Below, piece by piece: positions 43,926 through 52,955 of a stretch of 64,000 nt of DNA. The notes beneath the pieces are model-generated. The model saw nothing but the letters and a program-made list of their open reading frames with translations, was not told the DNA's origin and did no database searches. The stretch is from positions 42,116 to 106,115 of the forward strand of contig NZ_ADEG01000068.1 in assembly GCF_000177075.1 (NCBI RefSeq), read 5' to 3'. Each line of letters opens with the position of its first letter. Position 1 is the stretch's first letter. This DNA comes from Hoylesella buccalis ATCC 35310 (GTDB taxonomy: Bacteria > Bacteroidota > Bacteroidia > Bacteroidales > Bacteroidaceae). The position numbers and the translations under genes are program-made.

Positions 43926-45155
43926 ATGAAACCAAACGACCACAAACTAACCGACAAGCGTTACACCATACCCTTTGTCCTCATCACCTCCCTGTTTTTT
44001 CTCTGGGGATTTGCCCGTGCTATCCTGGATGTGCTCAACAAACATTTTCAGAATGTTCTAGACATCTCTATCACACAGTCGGCCTGGATACAAGTAACCA
44101 CTTATCTGGGTTACTTCCTCATGGCCATCCCTGCCGGTATTTTCATCAACCGCAATGGCTATAGGCGGGGCGTTGTCTTCGGCCTGTTATTATTTGGTAT
44201 TGGTGCGTTGCTATTCATTCCCGGGGCACAGATAGGCGAGTTTTATGTTTATTTGGCCGCCCTGTTTGTCATTGGGTGCGGACTGGTGTTCCTGGAGACG
44301 GCAGCCAATCCGTATGTCACGGAGCTGGGACCGAGTGAAACGTCAACGAGCAGGCTCAATCTGTCACAGAGCTTTAACGGTTTGGGAAGTCTCTTCGCCA
44401 CCTTGGTGGTTGGTCAGTTTCTGTTCAACGGCTCAGAAACGGGCGGCAACGTGGTGGTTCCCTACACCATTCTCGGCGCTTTGGTCTTGGCCATCGCCGT
44501 GGTATTCACGCGCGTAGACCTGCCTGAAATACAGCATCAGCAGACGGTTGAAGATCAAGCGCAGGGCAACAATTATTCAAAGCTGTGGAGGCACAGGCTG
44601 TTTGTCTTCGGACTGTTTGCCCTGCTGGCCTACGAAGTGGCCGAAATCTCCATCAACAGTTATTTCATCAACTTTGTGACAGGACAGGGATGGATGACCG
44701 ATAACCTGGCTTCAATCGTCTTGACGGCTGCTTTAGCGTTCTTCATGGTAGGACGATTCTTAGGAAGTTGGATTATGCGGCGCATTCTTCCACAAAAAAT
44801 GCTCTTGTATTGTGCTGTGGGATGTGTGTGTAGTGTCGGCTTAGTATTGATGGATATAGGAAAAGTTTCGATGATAGCTCTCATTGCTAACTATCTGTTT
44901 GAGGCTATCATGTTTCCCACTATCTTTGCGCTTTCATTGAGCCATTTAGGAAATCTAACTAAAAGTGCCTCGTCATTATTGATGATGACTCCTATCGGAG
45001 GTTGCGGTTTCCTATTGATGGGTTATGTGGCAGATACAACAAATATGGTGATTCCTTTTTTTATTCCATGGGTAGGTTATATGGTAGTACTGCTGTTTGC
45101 TTGGTATGTATGCAGAAAGAGCCTTTCTACCACAACAGAGCAACAACTCAATTAG
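43926..45155 (+). CDS. FucP-like sugar:proton symporter (MFS, FHS family)
   Basis: The 409-residue protein has 12 membrane segments. It carries FHS-family marks: YTIPFVLITSLFFLWGFARAILDVLNKHFQ at residues 13-42 (split by me), YLGYFLMAIPAGIFINRNGYRRG (about 62-84), FVIGCGLVFLETAANPYVTELG (about 115-136) and LNLSQSFNGLGSLF (about 143). These proteins take up L-fucose, glucose, galactose or other hexoses with protons through the inner membrane. The exact sugar cannot be read from the sequence. It stands alone on the plus strand but lies next to the phosphatase-glycosidase locus at 45955-56141, which encodes a sugar kinase and no inner-membrane transporter, so it may serve that pathway. Confidence 0.9.
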   Translation: MKPNDHKLTDKRYTIPFVLITSLFFLWGFARAILDVLNKHFQNVLDISITQSAWIQVTTYLGYFLMAIPAGIFINRNGYRRGVVFGLLLFGIGALLFIPGAQIGEFYVYLAALFVIGCGLVFLETAANPYVTELGPSETSTSRLNLSQSFNGLGSLFATLVVGQFLFNGSETGGNVVVPYTILGALVLAIAVVFTRVDLPEIQHQQTVEDQAQGNNYSKLWRHRLFVFGLFALLAYEVAEISINSYFINFVTGQGWMTDNLASIVLTAALAFFMVGRFLGSWIMRRILPQKMLLYCAVGCVCSVGLVLMDIGKVSMIALIANYLFEAIMFPTIFALSLSHLGNLTKSASSLLMMTPIGGCGFLLMGYVADTTNMVIPFFIPWVGYMVVLLFAWYVCRKSLSTTTEQQLN

Positions 45156-45534
45156 CCTTACTTGTGAGTTGTATGTCTTGAAATAAGTGGAGCTTCTTAG
45201 TGTCGTTTTTTCGAGAAACTGAACGCTCCAATGTCTTTTATCTTCACATAGCATGGCTCTTTCATTAACAAGATTGCTTTTCGTTTTTTAGTTAAAACGG
45301 AATGTTTTTCAGTGAAATTTCTTCTGTCGCAACGTCTTTTTAACAAAAATGCCGGGCTTTTTTTCAACCAACTTGTTCGTGTGTTGTAAATATGCTAATA
45401 ATGCAAAGGTTTTGTTATCTATTTGACAGTTAGTGTCTTATGTGATTTTTAACCGTCAAGTAAAATCAAAAAGCAAACTGTTTGAGGCAAAAAACCCCTT
45501 TTTTTTGTGCAAAAAGCTGTGTTATATGGTACAG

Positions 45535-45575
45535 ATTGGGTGGTTAAAGCATGCAAATTGGGCGGTTAAAGCATG
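45535..45575 (+). repeat. Two-copy 22-bp tandem repeat
   Basis: ATTGGGTGGTTAAAGCATG and ATTGGGCGGTTAAAGCATG lie 22 bases apart and differ at one position. A third, partial copy (ATTGGGTACAAGATG) follows near 45600. The repeats are shared in part with the 0.4 kb dispersed element. Confidence 0.6.
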
Positions 45576-45883
45576 GTAATAGCTGGTTTGTTCCATGTGA
45601 ATTGGGTACAAGATGATGAATTTAAGGCTTTGAACGCCTAAAAAATCTCCCAATTATATCTATTTTTCAATTTTGTTTTGTCAAAGAAAATGAATCGATT
45701 TAACAAACGAAAGGTTTGTTAACAAATGAGGGTGTTGTTGATTGCCATCCAGCATTATGTTTACATCGTGTCATAAATGGCAGTTTCATTCGTGTTCATA
45801 CAAAAGGACATATTTGTTTTTTACACCGAACAACCTTGCTTAAACGGAAGAGTCGTGTTCATATAAGATGTTGGTTATCCAAG

Positions 45884-45925
45884 AAAAAAAAATCACTTGT
45901 AGAAAGATATCTACAAATGATTTTT
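45884..45925 (-). terminator. Intrinsic terminator of the phosphatase-glycosidase locus
   Basis: AAAAATCACTTGTAGA (about 45888-45903) pairs with TCTACAAATGATTTTT (about 45910-45925) around a 6-base loop. On the minus strand the stem is followed by a T-rich run. It lies about 30 bases past the stop of the metallophosphoesterase gene, the last gene of the operon. Confidence 0.75.
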
Positions 45926-45954
45926 ATGGATGTTGGTTGTATGTTGAATAGGAG

Positions 45955-47406
45955 TTACTTCGGCAAATATAAGAGTTCGCTCGGTATGCTTTGTTCTGTA
46001 ACGTTTCTTGCTGAATAGCCTACTTCTAAAGTTTGTCCCATGTAGTCTTCAAAGTATCGAACCTCAATTTCATGGAAGCCAGGCTCGAGTGCCACTTTTC
46101 CTTCAGCTCTTCGAGCACTGTGTCCCCCATCATTGTCTACAATCAATTGGTTGTCAATCAATAATTTGCTGCCATCGTCTGAATAGGTGTAGAAACGATA
46201 TACGCCACGTTCTTTTATTTGGATGAATGCTCGGAAGATATAAGCAAAATGGTCGTTTTGCTTTGCGTTGCTGATAGAGAAGTTTTTCATTGTTCCACTC
46301 TCTACTTTTTTCAACGTGTGAATGTCTTTGGTGTGCTTAATCTTACCTTCAAAATACGTGTATGCTACCCCCTGCTTGGATGGTTTGACAGGTTTTGCAG
46401 GCAGATAGTTCATCGTTCGTTCATCTTTCGATGTGAGTGCAGACGGATAGTAAAAAGTGTCCTCTTTCTTGTTGGCTGTCCGTACCCATGTGTCAAATTT
46501 GCGTTGACCTTCGTATAGCTCGATGATTCTACCGCCACGGTCTACTTTTCCATACGCATCAAGACCACTCACACGGCCATAACCAAGGGTAATATCGTAT
46601 TCCATGCCGATAAAATCGTTGTCATGATCGTGTCCACAAAATACGCCCATTACATCTTTCATGTCAATGAAGGAAGCAAACATGCCCGAATTGATATTGG
46701 ATGAACAAACCTCACCGTCTCCATAGTTCCCCAAGTAATCGTTACGAGCCACGACATGCTTGAACTCTACCAGCGGTATGTGGAAGAAAGCAAGTGCAGG
46801 GAGTGGCTTGTTACTGTTGGCTTGGGTATATTTCTTGCTCTCTGTCCGATACCATTGTATCTGGTCAAAGTGTATCCAATCGTATGCACCATACTCTTTG
46901 ATAGGCTGGTAATCGTTGGAGTCAATGCAATAAATCAAGGCTGCTGGTTGGTCGCTGCTCTTATTTGAAGAATAAATAGGAATAGAACAGTTGCCATACC
47001 CCGTGATATTGGTTGCCTCGATACATCCTGCGTAATAGGGAGAAGCTGTAAGCTGTTGGTATATTTCTTTTTTACTCATCACCTCGGCATCATGATTTCC
47101 CATTACAACCACAAAAGGCAGATGTGAATTTTCAAAGATTTGAATGATTGATTTCCAACCTTCTGCGGCAGGTTGTTCGGTTACAATGTCGCCTGTAAGA
47201 ATGGCGACGTCGGGCTTTTCAGTTTGTATGACCTTCTGAATGATTGTTGAAGTTTGCTTGCAATTAGCAGATTTCGCATCCCAGTGAATGTCCGTAAATT
47301 GAGCTATCCTAAACTTTCCGTCATGGAAACGGAACGAGTGCTGACTCCATACGTTAAAGGTGGTTAGGAATGTCAGTAGCAATGACAAGAAAAGTGACTT
47401 TTTCAT
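45955..47406 (-). CDS. Exported metallophosphoesterase with C-terminal PA14-like domain
   Basis: The 483-residue protein has a signal peptide (MKKSLFLSLLLTFLTTFNVWSQ). The calcineurin-like phosphoesterase core (about 30-300) has all metal-binding motifs: FTDIHWD (about 38), ILTGDIV (about 70), VMGNHDAE (about 100), an AFFHIPL motif (about 203) and FCGHDHDND (about 255). Residues about 340-480 form a PA14-like beta-domain (GVYRFYTYSDDGSKLLIDNQ at about 405; YFEDYMGQTLEVGY near the end), often used for carbohydrate binding. It should remove phosphate from an extracytoplasmic substrate. It is the last gene of the SusCD locus, 30 bases after the ROK kinase gene. Confidence 0.9.
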   Translation of the reverse strand: MKKSLFLSLLLTFLTTFNVWSQHSFRFHDGKFRIAQFTDIHWDAKSANCKQTSTIIQKVIQTEKPDVAILTGDIVTEQPAAEGWKSIIQIFENSHLPFVVVMGNHDAEVMSKKEIYQQLTASPYYAGCIEATNITGYGNCSIPIYSSNKSSDQPAALIYCIDSNDYQPIKEYGAYDWIHFDQIQWYRTESKKYTQANSNKPLPALAFFHIPLVEFKHVVARNDYLGNYGDGEVCSSNINSGMFASFIDMKDVMGVFCGHDHDNDFIGMEYDITLGYGRVSGLDAYGKVDRGGRIIELYEGQRKFDTWVRTANKKEDTFYYPSALTSKDERTMNYLPAKPVKPSKQGVAYTYFEGKIKHTKDIHTLKKVESGTMKNFSISNAKQNDHFAYIFRAFIQIKERGVYRFYTYSDDGSKLLIDNQLIVDNDGGHSARRAEGKVALEPGFHEIEVRYFEDYMGQTLEVGYSARNVTEQSIPSELLYLPK

Positions 47407-47436
47407 TATTTGTAAGAATGGATAAATGAATACATT

Positions 47437-48264
47437 TTATAATTGGGCAGCACCTAAAATATTACTGTCTTTAAGCTTAGAAAAGATGATTTGAACAGCT
47501 TGAGATTCTTTCGGAAACAAGAATTTTTCGTGCATTGACTCATACATTGATTGCTCAAAGAGTGAGTGTGACAAAGAGATTCCACCTCCGATGATGATGG
47601 CTTCAGGATTGTATGCGTACAGAATAACTTGCAATAACTTTCCTAAATGGAACCCTAATTCTTGCCATTTTTCGAGTGCTGCTTGGTCTCCTTGTGCGGC
47701 TTTCAATGCTTCTTGTTGCCCCGTTGTGTGCCATTTGTTGAACAACTGACTGCTGGTGTAGTCTTCGTAGATGCTATCTAAATAAGGAATACAGCCGATT
47801 TCGCCAGCACCAGTATGAACTCCTCGGTACACCTCATTGTTGATAACGATACCAGCACCGACTCCTGTTCCTAAAGTGATGCCTACAAAATCTCTGAAAG
47901 GTTGCCCCGCTCCCAGCACATTCTCAGCAGCAACAAAGCAATTCACGTCATTGTCTACCCTTGTTTCCATGTTAAAGCGTTGTTCAAGAATATCTTTTAG
48001 ATGTACCTCTGTCCACGAGGGTATGTTTTGTACGTGGTAAACAATGCCCTTCTTGTAATCTACAATGGAGGGTACTGCTATGCCTATGCGTTCAACTGAT
48101 GACTGGTTGAGCCGTGTTATCATTTGAATGATTTGCTCTAACACTTCATTTTGAGTCCCGTTGGCAAGGCATGGCTCTTGCAAGGAGGCTTCAATTTGCC
48201 CATTTCTTACTCTCGCAGCTCTAAGATTGGTGCCACCGAGGTCGATGGCTATACGTGTTGTCAT
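47437..48264 (-). CDS. ROK-family sugar kinase
   Basis: The ATG at 48264 gives 275 residues and places the phosphate-1 loop IAIDLGGTNLR right at the N-terminus; four upstream codons (to 48276) are also open. Other ROK marks are IGIAVPSIVDYKKGIVY (about 60), DNDVNCFVAAENVLGAG (about 98), GITLGTGVGAGIVINNEVYRG (about 122-142), HTGAGEIG and IIIGGGISLS (about 225). The usual zinc-binding CxCGxxGC motif is missing, as in many short Bacteroidota members. It has no signal peptide and so acts in the cytosol, phosphorylating a hexose such as glucose, mannose or allose. It follows the glycosidase gene by 32 bases. Confidence 0.9.
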   Translation of the reverse strand: MTTRIAIDLGGTNLRAARVRNGQIEASLQEPCLANGTQNEVLEQIIQMITRLNQSSVERIGIAVPSIVDYKKGIVYHVQNIPSWTEVHLKDILEQRFNMETRVDNDVNCFVAAENVLGAGQPFRDFVGITLGTGVGAGIVINNEVYRGVHTGAGEIGCIPYLDSIYEDYTSSQLFNKWHTTGQQEALKAAQGDQAALEKWQELGFHLGKLLQVILYAYNPEAIIIGGGISLSHSLFEQSMYESMHEKFLFPKESQAVQIIFSKLKDSNILGAAQL

Positions 48265-48296
48265 TGTTTGATACATGCTTGGTTTTCAATAAAGTG

Positions 48297-49910
48297 TTAG
48301 AGAGAATGTTTACCAACCCCAACCTGTTGCTCTATTTTTTTGTCACTCCAAAGTAAGATGACTTTAAAGGGAACGTTTGTTTGAATCGTGACTTTAGGTT
48401 TTTCCTCTTTGGAGTTGCGTTTTTGTACTTTGAAGGAGATAAGACCATCTTGACCATAGGGATATTTATCAATGCCATAAGCATCTAACAGATTGACATC
48501 TATGGTAATGGTGTTTTGTTCATGGTTAGCTCGAATGCCAAAGATATATTCGATGAGTTCGGCAATGGGAGGAAGCCCCGTCCAACCCACAAAGTCCTTG
48601 CGAGCCATGAAGCCAGGATTGTTACTTTCAGGTGCATAATACTCAAAGAAAGTACCCGTCTTCTTGTACACCTCCAGCACGTTGTTATAATGATTCATGG
48701 TAATATCCCATGCCAACTGTCGATATCCTTTGTCTATGAGCCCAGAGATAATCATGTAATTGGTGCCTGGCCATACGCCTCCAACCCAATAACGCCCATT
48801 AGCCTTGTATTTAGGATGACTATGTGAGAGGGAAGGGACGCGATGCGGACGGTTGAACTTCGTGGTATCGGTCAAGTGAGCAACCAGTTTATCCAATCGT
48901 TCTTTGGACAACACGTCGGTATGTAAAGCCCAATAGGCATAGATGCCTTGTGTAGTGCTAAGGCAGTTGTCAGCGTATTGGTCATAGAGAAAGCCATCTT
49001 TTTCGTTCCACATATTGTCGTTAATGTATTGTGAAAGGTGCTTTATGTCATCTTCGAAGGTTTCTATCTCTTGCCAACGTTCCAAGTAGAAGCCCATCTT
49101 CAACAAAATCTTAGCCACCATAATTTGTTGCAGGCAGGCATCTAACCATATCATGTGTCCATGACTGTAGATGGTGTTGTATCCGTCTTGTACTCGTGGC
49201 ATATTATCCATGCCCGTTCCCCAACCGCTCGACCAATAAGTGCCATTGCGCCAAGTACGGTTTAGCTTTAACCATTTGTAGTATGCCGCCAATACAGGGA
49301 AGACCTTGTTGAGCCGATTATCATCGCCAAACTGCGTATAATACAGCCATTCGGACCATGGCAGAATATTTGGACCCGTGCTGGTAGGGTCGTATCGGCC
49401 GAAACAATCGCTACCATCGGCACGTATCTCTCTACAAATAAAGCCGTCGGGATGTTGTTTGGCATAAAAGTTATCTAAGCTTTTCTGAAATGGGAAGAAG
49501 TTTTTACCATATCGACAGAACATTGTGATAAAGGCATTGTCCCACATAAAGATGTTTCCGTTGTAGGCTGGAGCGATATAACTGGTTACAAATCCAGAGT
49601 CATCTAACGGCTGACAGATGTTTTTAATCCCTATCTCCCAAGCCTTCCAGTACATTTCTATTTCCTTGTTGTGCCCTTCCCAATAGGGAGATGGCAACAC
49701 TTTTTTGGCTTGTGTAAAGGTTCCGGGTTGGGTCTTCTCAACCTTAGCCGTACGAAAACTGTTCTCTGCCACTAACGTTTCCATGACGTAGGTGTTCTTG
49801 TAAGGAAGTTTGTACAGAGGAGAACCTGATGATATTAGGTTTTGTGCCATTATGTTCAGTGGCAACATGATACCGAGGAAGAGAAGAAGTTGATTAAGTT
49901 TTTTCAGCAT
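48297..49910 (-). CDS. Exported glycosidase of the GH63/GH37-like (alpha/alpha)6 group
   Basis: From the ATG at 49910 the protein has 537 residues and a signal peptide (MLKKLNQLLLFLGIMLPLNIMAQ); the open frame to 50057 adds 49 residues without a signal. The catalytic region is of the type seen in GH63 and GH37 enzymes: WDNAFITMFCRYG (about 125), SSGWGTGMDNMPRVQD (about 225, with the likely general acid Asp), GRYWVGGVWPGTNYMIISGL (about 375) and TFFEYYAPESN then FVGWTGLPPIAELI (about 420-450, likely general base Glu). Such enzymes cleave alpha-glucosidic or alpha-mannosidic bonds, including trehalose and mannosylglycerate. The specificity here is not known. Neighbouring phosphatases suggest a phosphorylated glycoside. 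Confidence 0.88.
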   Translation of the reverse strand: MLKKLNQLLLFLGIMLPLNIMAQNLISSGSPLYKLPYKNTYVMETLVAENSFRTAKVEKTQPGTFTQAKKVLPSPYWEGHNKEIEMYWKAWEIGIKNICQPLDDSGFVTSYIAPAYNGNIFMWDNAFITMFCRYGKNFFPFQKSLDNFYAKQHPDGFICREIRADGSDCFGRYDPTSTGPNILPWSEWLYYTQFGDDNRLNKVFPVLAAYYKWLKLNRTWRNGTYWSSGWGTGMDNMPRVQDGYNTIYSHGHMIWLDACLQQIMVAKILLKMGFYLERWQEIETFEDDIKHLSQYINDNMWNEKDGFLYDQYADNCLSTTQGIYAYWALHTDVLSKERLDKLVAHLTDTTKFNRPHRVPSLSHSHPKYKANGRYWVGGVWPGTNYMIISGLIDKGYRQLAWDITMNHYNNVLEVYKKTGTFFEYYAPESNNPGFMARKDFVGWTGLPPIAELIEYIFGIRANHEQNTITIDVNLLDAYGIDKYPYGQDGLISFKVQKRNSKEEKPKVTIQTNVPFKVILLWSDKKIEQQVGVGKHSL

Positions 49911-50057
49911 AATTGATGATGTAAGCTTTGATAAGTTATCTTGCGATAGGATTTCTTTATAATGGATACCCGCTTTTTTTTTGCTTGTATCTTGTGTGAC
50001 TGGTAAGTGTAATTTCGAGTATTGACCGACTTTTGAGACAAATAGTGCAAGCCACAA

Positions 50058-51185
50058 TTATAGTCGCATCAGTTTTTTAATCTTCCAGAAGATTTCCGTA
50101 TTGTCCATGAATCCAGTAAATTCTTCCGCACCGGGGCCGAAAGCGTATACGGGAACCATAACGCCAGTGTGACCAGTGCTTGCAAATTTGGCTTCAATGC
50201 GTCCAGTTGCTAAGTCACCACCGTGTAAAGTAAGACCTCCCGTTTCATGGTCAGCAGTTACGACAACTAACGTTTCACCATCTTTGGCAGCCCATTTCAT
50301 GACTTCACCGATGGTGCGGTCAAAGTCGTGCAGTTCTTTCATGAGCATATCTAATTGGTTAAAATGTCCATAGTCGTCTAATTGTGACCCTTCAACCATC
50401 ATGAAAAAGCCGTTCTTGTTTTGATTCATCAAGCTGATACCTTTCATGGTAGCGCGGGCAAGCAAGTCGCCACGCTCATCAGGTAGGGGAGTATCCACCT
50501 CGTAAGGCACGCAGAATACCTTTCCGCTTTCCCATTTTTCTAATTCCTCCCACGTTCTGGCAATGTAGTAGCCTTGATTTTTCAACTCTTCGAAGATGTT
50601 ACGACCGTCTTTTCTGTTTGTGAAATACTTGGCTCCACCACCAAAAGCAAAGTCAACGCCACTGGTTGGATAGTCGGCTACGATTTCTTGTTCGTTGTCC
50701 CTGTTGATGTTATGGCAGCAGAAGTCGGCAGGCGTGGCATCCCATAAGCGGCATGTTACAGCAATTCCCGCATCTTTGCCTTTTCGTTTTGCAAGATCTA
50801 TGATTGTTGTAAGCGGTTTCCCTTCAGGGTCAACCCCTACGGCATGGTATTTTGTTTTGTGTCCTGTTGCCAATGCTGTGCCACCTGCGCCCGAGTCGGT
50901 GATGAGCTTATCGGTGCAATGAGTCGCCGACAGTCCAATGTATTGTGCATTGTCGAGCCATAAACGTCCTTGATTGCACACCCAAGCGGCATAGACATCC
51001 ATCAGCGACATGCCGTCGCCTATCATTAAAATAACATTTTTTACTTTCTTACCTTTGGGAGCCTTGAGCTTTTCTACCTTGTATGGGTGCTCCATGGTGT
51101 ATGTTTGCATGTTGGTATTTTGTGCAAACAAGCCCGAGTAAGCGTTTACTAATAGTGCTACTAATAGCAGAATTTGACGTTTCAT
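50058..51185 (-). CDS. Exported alkaline phosphatase (PhoA superfamily)
   Basis: The 375-residue enzyme has a signal peptide (MKRQILLLVALLVNAYSGLFAQ). It has the first metal site ILMIGDGMS (about 52), the nucleophile segment ITDSGAGGTALATG (about 95, Ser of DSGA), MMVEGSQLDDYGH (about 260) and VTADHETGG (about 310). At 375 residues it is shorter than E. coli PhoA and looks like a trimmed Bacteroidota form. It would remove phosphate from monoesters in the periplasm or at the surface. The gene follows SusD after 105 bases that hold a terminator and a likely promoter element of its own (TACTTTTG at 51215-51208), so its expression may differ from that of SusCD. Confidence 0.93.
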   Translation of the reverse strand: MKRQILLLVALLVNAYSGLFAQNTNMQTYTMEHPYKVEKLKAPKGKKVKNVILMIGDGMSLMDVYAAWVCNQGRLWLDNAQYIGLSATHCTDKLITDSGAGGTALATGHKTKYHAVGVDPEGKPLTTIIDLAKRKGKDAGIAVTCRLWDATPADFCCHNINRDNEQEIVADYPTSGVDFAFGGGAKYFTNRKDGRNIFEELKNQGYYIARTWEELEKWESGKVFCVPYEVDTPLPDERGDLLARATMKGISLMNQNKNGFFMMVEGSQLDDYGHFNQLDMLMKELHDFDRTIGEVMKWAAKDGETLVVVTADHETGGLTLHGGDLATGRIEAKFASTGHTGVMVPVYAFGPGAEEFTGFMDNTEIFWKIKKLMRL

Positions 51186-51207
51186 TAAATATTAGTTCTT
51201 AGAATTA

Positions 51208-51215
51208 CAAAAGTA
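51208..51215 (-). promoter_or_regulatory. Possible -7 element for the alkaline phosphatase gene
   Basis: On the minus strand TACTTTTG (51215-51208) fits TAnnTTTG and lies 22 bases before the ATG at 51185. No TTG is found at the usual distance because that stretch overlaps the terminator stem at 51232-51266. Confidence 0.35.
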
Positions 51216-51231
51216 CAAAATATTTATAAAA

Positions 51232-51266
51232 ATAGTCTATCCTTTTTTGTGGAAAGGATAGACTAT
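51232..51266 (-). terminator. Terminator between SusD and the phosphatase gene
   Basis: ATAGTCTATCCTTT (51232-51245) and AAAGGATAGACTAT (51253-51266) form a perfect 14-bp stem. On the minus strand it is followed by TTTTTATAAATA. It starts about 25 bases past the SusD stop. It probably makes SusCD more abundant than the enzymes encoded downstream. Confidence 0.8.
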
Positions 51267-51290
51267 CTTCTATATTAACGATGGATAGAA

Positions 51291-52928
51291 TTAGTTGTAT
51301 TCCTCATTTTGCTTTAGTTGCCCATTCGATTCAGTGATCGCCTTACTTGGGTATGGGAACACAATGAGGTGGTCGTCGTAAGTAGTAATCCTATCCTGAT
51401 TATCTGCATAAGGTACAATCTCAAAGGATGACTCGGGATTAGAACGATCCTTGTACTTACGAACACGAGGTTGACTTGTCAATGCTTTGGCTGTAACGTC
51501 TTTGAGCTCTGGACAGCTCTTATGCCAGCGTTTTAAGTCATAGAGAGCATCGTAAAACTCAAAGGTAAGTTCGCATCTTCGTTCGTGATAGATATCCATC
51601 ATTGTAGGATTGTGGTCGAGTGAAGCGAGGCTTGAGCGATTTCGCACCTTATTAATATCCTTGGCGGCAGCAGCTGCGTTGCCCATCATGATGTTGGCTT
51701 CTGCACGGAACAGATACATTTCTGCCATACGAATCAACGGGAACATGATGCGAGTAGTGGGCCAGTTACCGTTGCCACTAACCATTCCTTTCTCAACACA
51801 GTCTTTGGGTTCGAATGCCTGCATGTACTTGTTGCACATGAAGCCTGATTCTACGTCAGATGCAGAAAAGAATTTTCTGGTTTCTCCAAAGAATTTGAAC
51901 TCTTGATTGTACTCTAACAGAGTACGTTTCAAGCGTACGTTGTCTTTACCGTCTTTCATCAACTCTTCGTAGATTTCGTATGAGGGCTTGTTTTGTCCCC
52001 ATCCGTTATAGACACCCCATGCTTTGTTTTCCAAAACAACGCCTGTAAATTCAATTCCACCAGGTGTTTGACCGCCATAGCCAGGCACACCCCATAGATA
52101 TTCTTTCCCATAAAATTTGCTCATGTCAGAGGTAAATACCTCATCATAGGTAGAAGCAAGACCGCGTCCATATTTGTTTTCCAATTCATCAACACAAGCA
52201 ACAACTTGTTTCCACTGTGACTTATCCCAGCAAGCCCAATATGCGTAAGTCTTTGCCTTGTATGCTACACAAGCAGCTTGGTGTGCACGACCCTTATTGT
52301 TGTCATCGTATTGATCAACCGTAGGAAGATATTGAATGGCTTTGTCCATGTCTTCAATAATCATCTTGTAATCGTCCATGACCGTTGCACTTTGCTTTGG
52401 AATGCTATTGTCATAGCCATTTTCAAAATCCTCGTAGCGTACAAATGGCACACCTTGTTTATCAGTACCATAGCGGTATGCGATATAGAAGTGGCACATT
52501 CCGCGTACAAACAATGCTTCACCTAACGAGCGACTCTCTACTGGAGTCAATTTGGTTTGTTTTTCCTTGTTCAGTAACTTTACAATAACCCAGTTGGCTC
52601 TTGCCATTTGGTTGTAAAATTGCTCAAAGGTGTCTCTTAATGGACTTTCGTCACCGCTGTATTTCAAGGTTGCTAACGTGCCATAGCCTCGTGTGCGTCC
52701 CCATACAACATCCTGACCGCCGCCTTGTTCCCAGAAGAATTCACGACCAAAAACATTCTCTTGGTGCAACCTTCCGTACAACATGTCAATGGCATCAATG
52801 GCTTGTTGGTCATTGACAAAATAGTTTTCTGTTGTTGGCTTTCCCTCTGGCTGTACGTCAAGAAAGTCGCTGCACGATGTAAAAGTCACAGCAGCTACAA
52901 CAGTGATAATTGAAATATATTTTTTCAT
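51291..52928 (-). CDS. RagB/SusD-family surface lipoprotein, phosphatase locus
   Basis: The 545-residue protein has a lipoprotein signal (lipobox TFTSC, then SDFLDVQPEGKPTTENYF). SusD signatures are RANWVIVKLLNKEKQ (about 109), SLGEALFVRGMCHFYIAYRYG (about 132), IRMAEMYLFRAEANIMMGNA (about 405) and ERRCELTFEFYDALYDLKRW (about 450). It binds the glycan at the surface and forms a complex with the SusC encoded 27 bases upstream. It is close to the usual SusD length. Confidence 0.95.
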   Translation of the reverse strand: MKKYISIITVVAAVTFTSCSDFLDVQPEGKPTTENYFVNDQQAIDAIDMLYGRLHQENVFGREFFWEQGGGQDVVWGRTRGYGTLATLKYSGDESPLRDTFEQFYNQMARANWVIVKLLNKEKQTKLTPVESRSLGEALFVRGMCHFYIAYRYGTDKQGVPFVRYEDFENGYDNSIPKQSATVMDDYKMIIEDMDKAIQYLPTVDQYDDNNKGRAHQAACVAYKAKTYAYWACWDKSQWKQVVACVDELENKYGRGLASTYDEVFTSDMSKFYGKEYLWGVPGYGGQTPGGIEFTGVVLENKAWGVYNGWGQNKPSYEIYEELMKDGKDNVRLKRTLLEYNQEFKFFGETRKFFSASDVESGFMCNKYMQAFEPKDCVEKGMVSGNGNWPTTRIMFPLIRMAEMYLFRAEANIMMGNAAAAAKDINKVRNRSSLASLDHNPTMMDIYHERRCELTFEFYDALYDLKRWHKSCPELKDVTAKALTSQPRVRKYKDRSNPESSFEIVPYADNQDRITTYDDHLIVFPYPSKAITESNGQLKQNEEYN

Positions 52929-52955
52929 AATGATAAAATTCTTAGCTGTTTGGTT

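Larger units (their letters stand above)
45156..45954. other. AT-rich intergenic region of 799 bases, no gene
   Basis: The region lies between convergent operons. It holds two tandem copies of ATTGGGyGGTTAAAGCATG (45535-45553 and 45557-45575, period 22). The stretch TTAAAGCATGCAAATT at 45544-45559 also occurs in dispersed repeat copy C on the minus strand. A 12-bp palindrome TTTGTTAACAAA lies at 45715-45726, and the terminator of the minus-strand operon at 45884-45925. The open frame 45716-46018 starts with a rare codon, has no known features and runs into the neighbouring gene, so it is not called. Confidence 0.55.

Noticed and set aside
45716..46018. Open frame of 100 codons on the plus strand
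   Set aside because: It starts with a non-ATG codon, spans the terminator of the opposite operon and overlaps the 3' end of the metallophosphoesterase gene.
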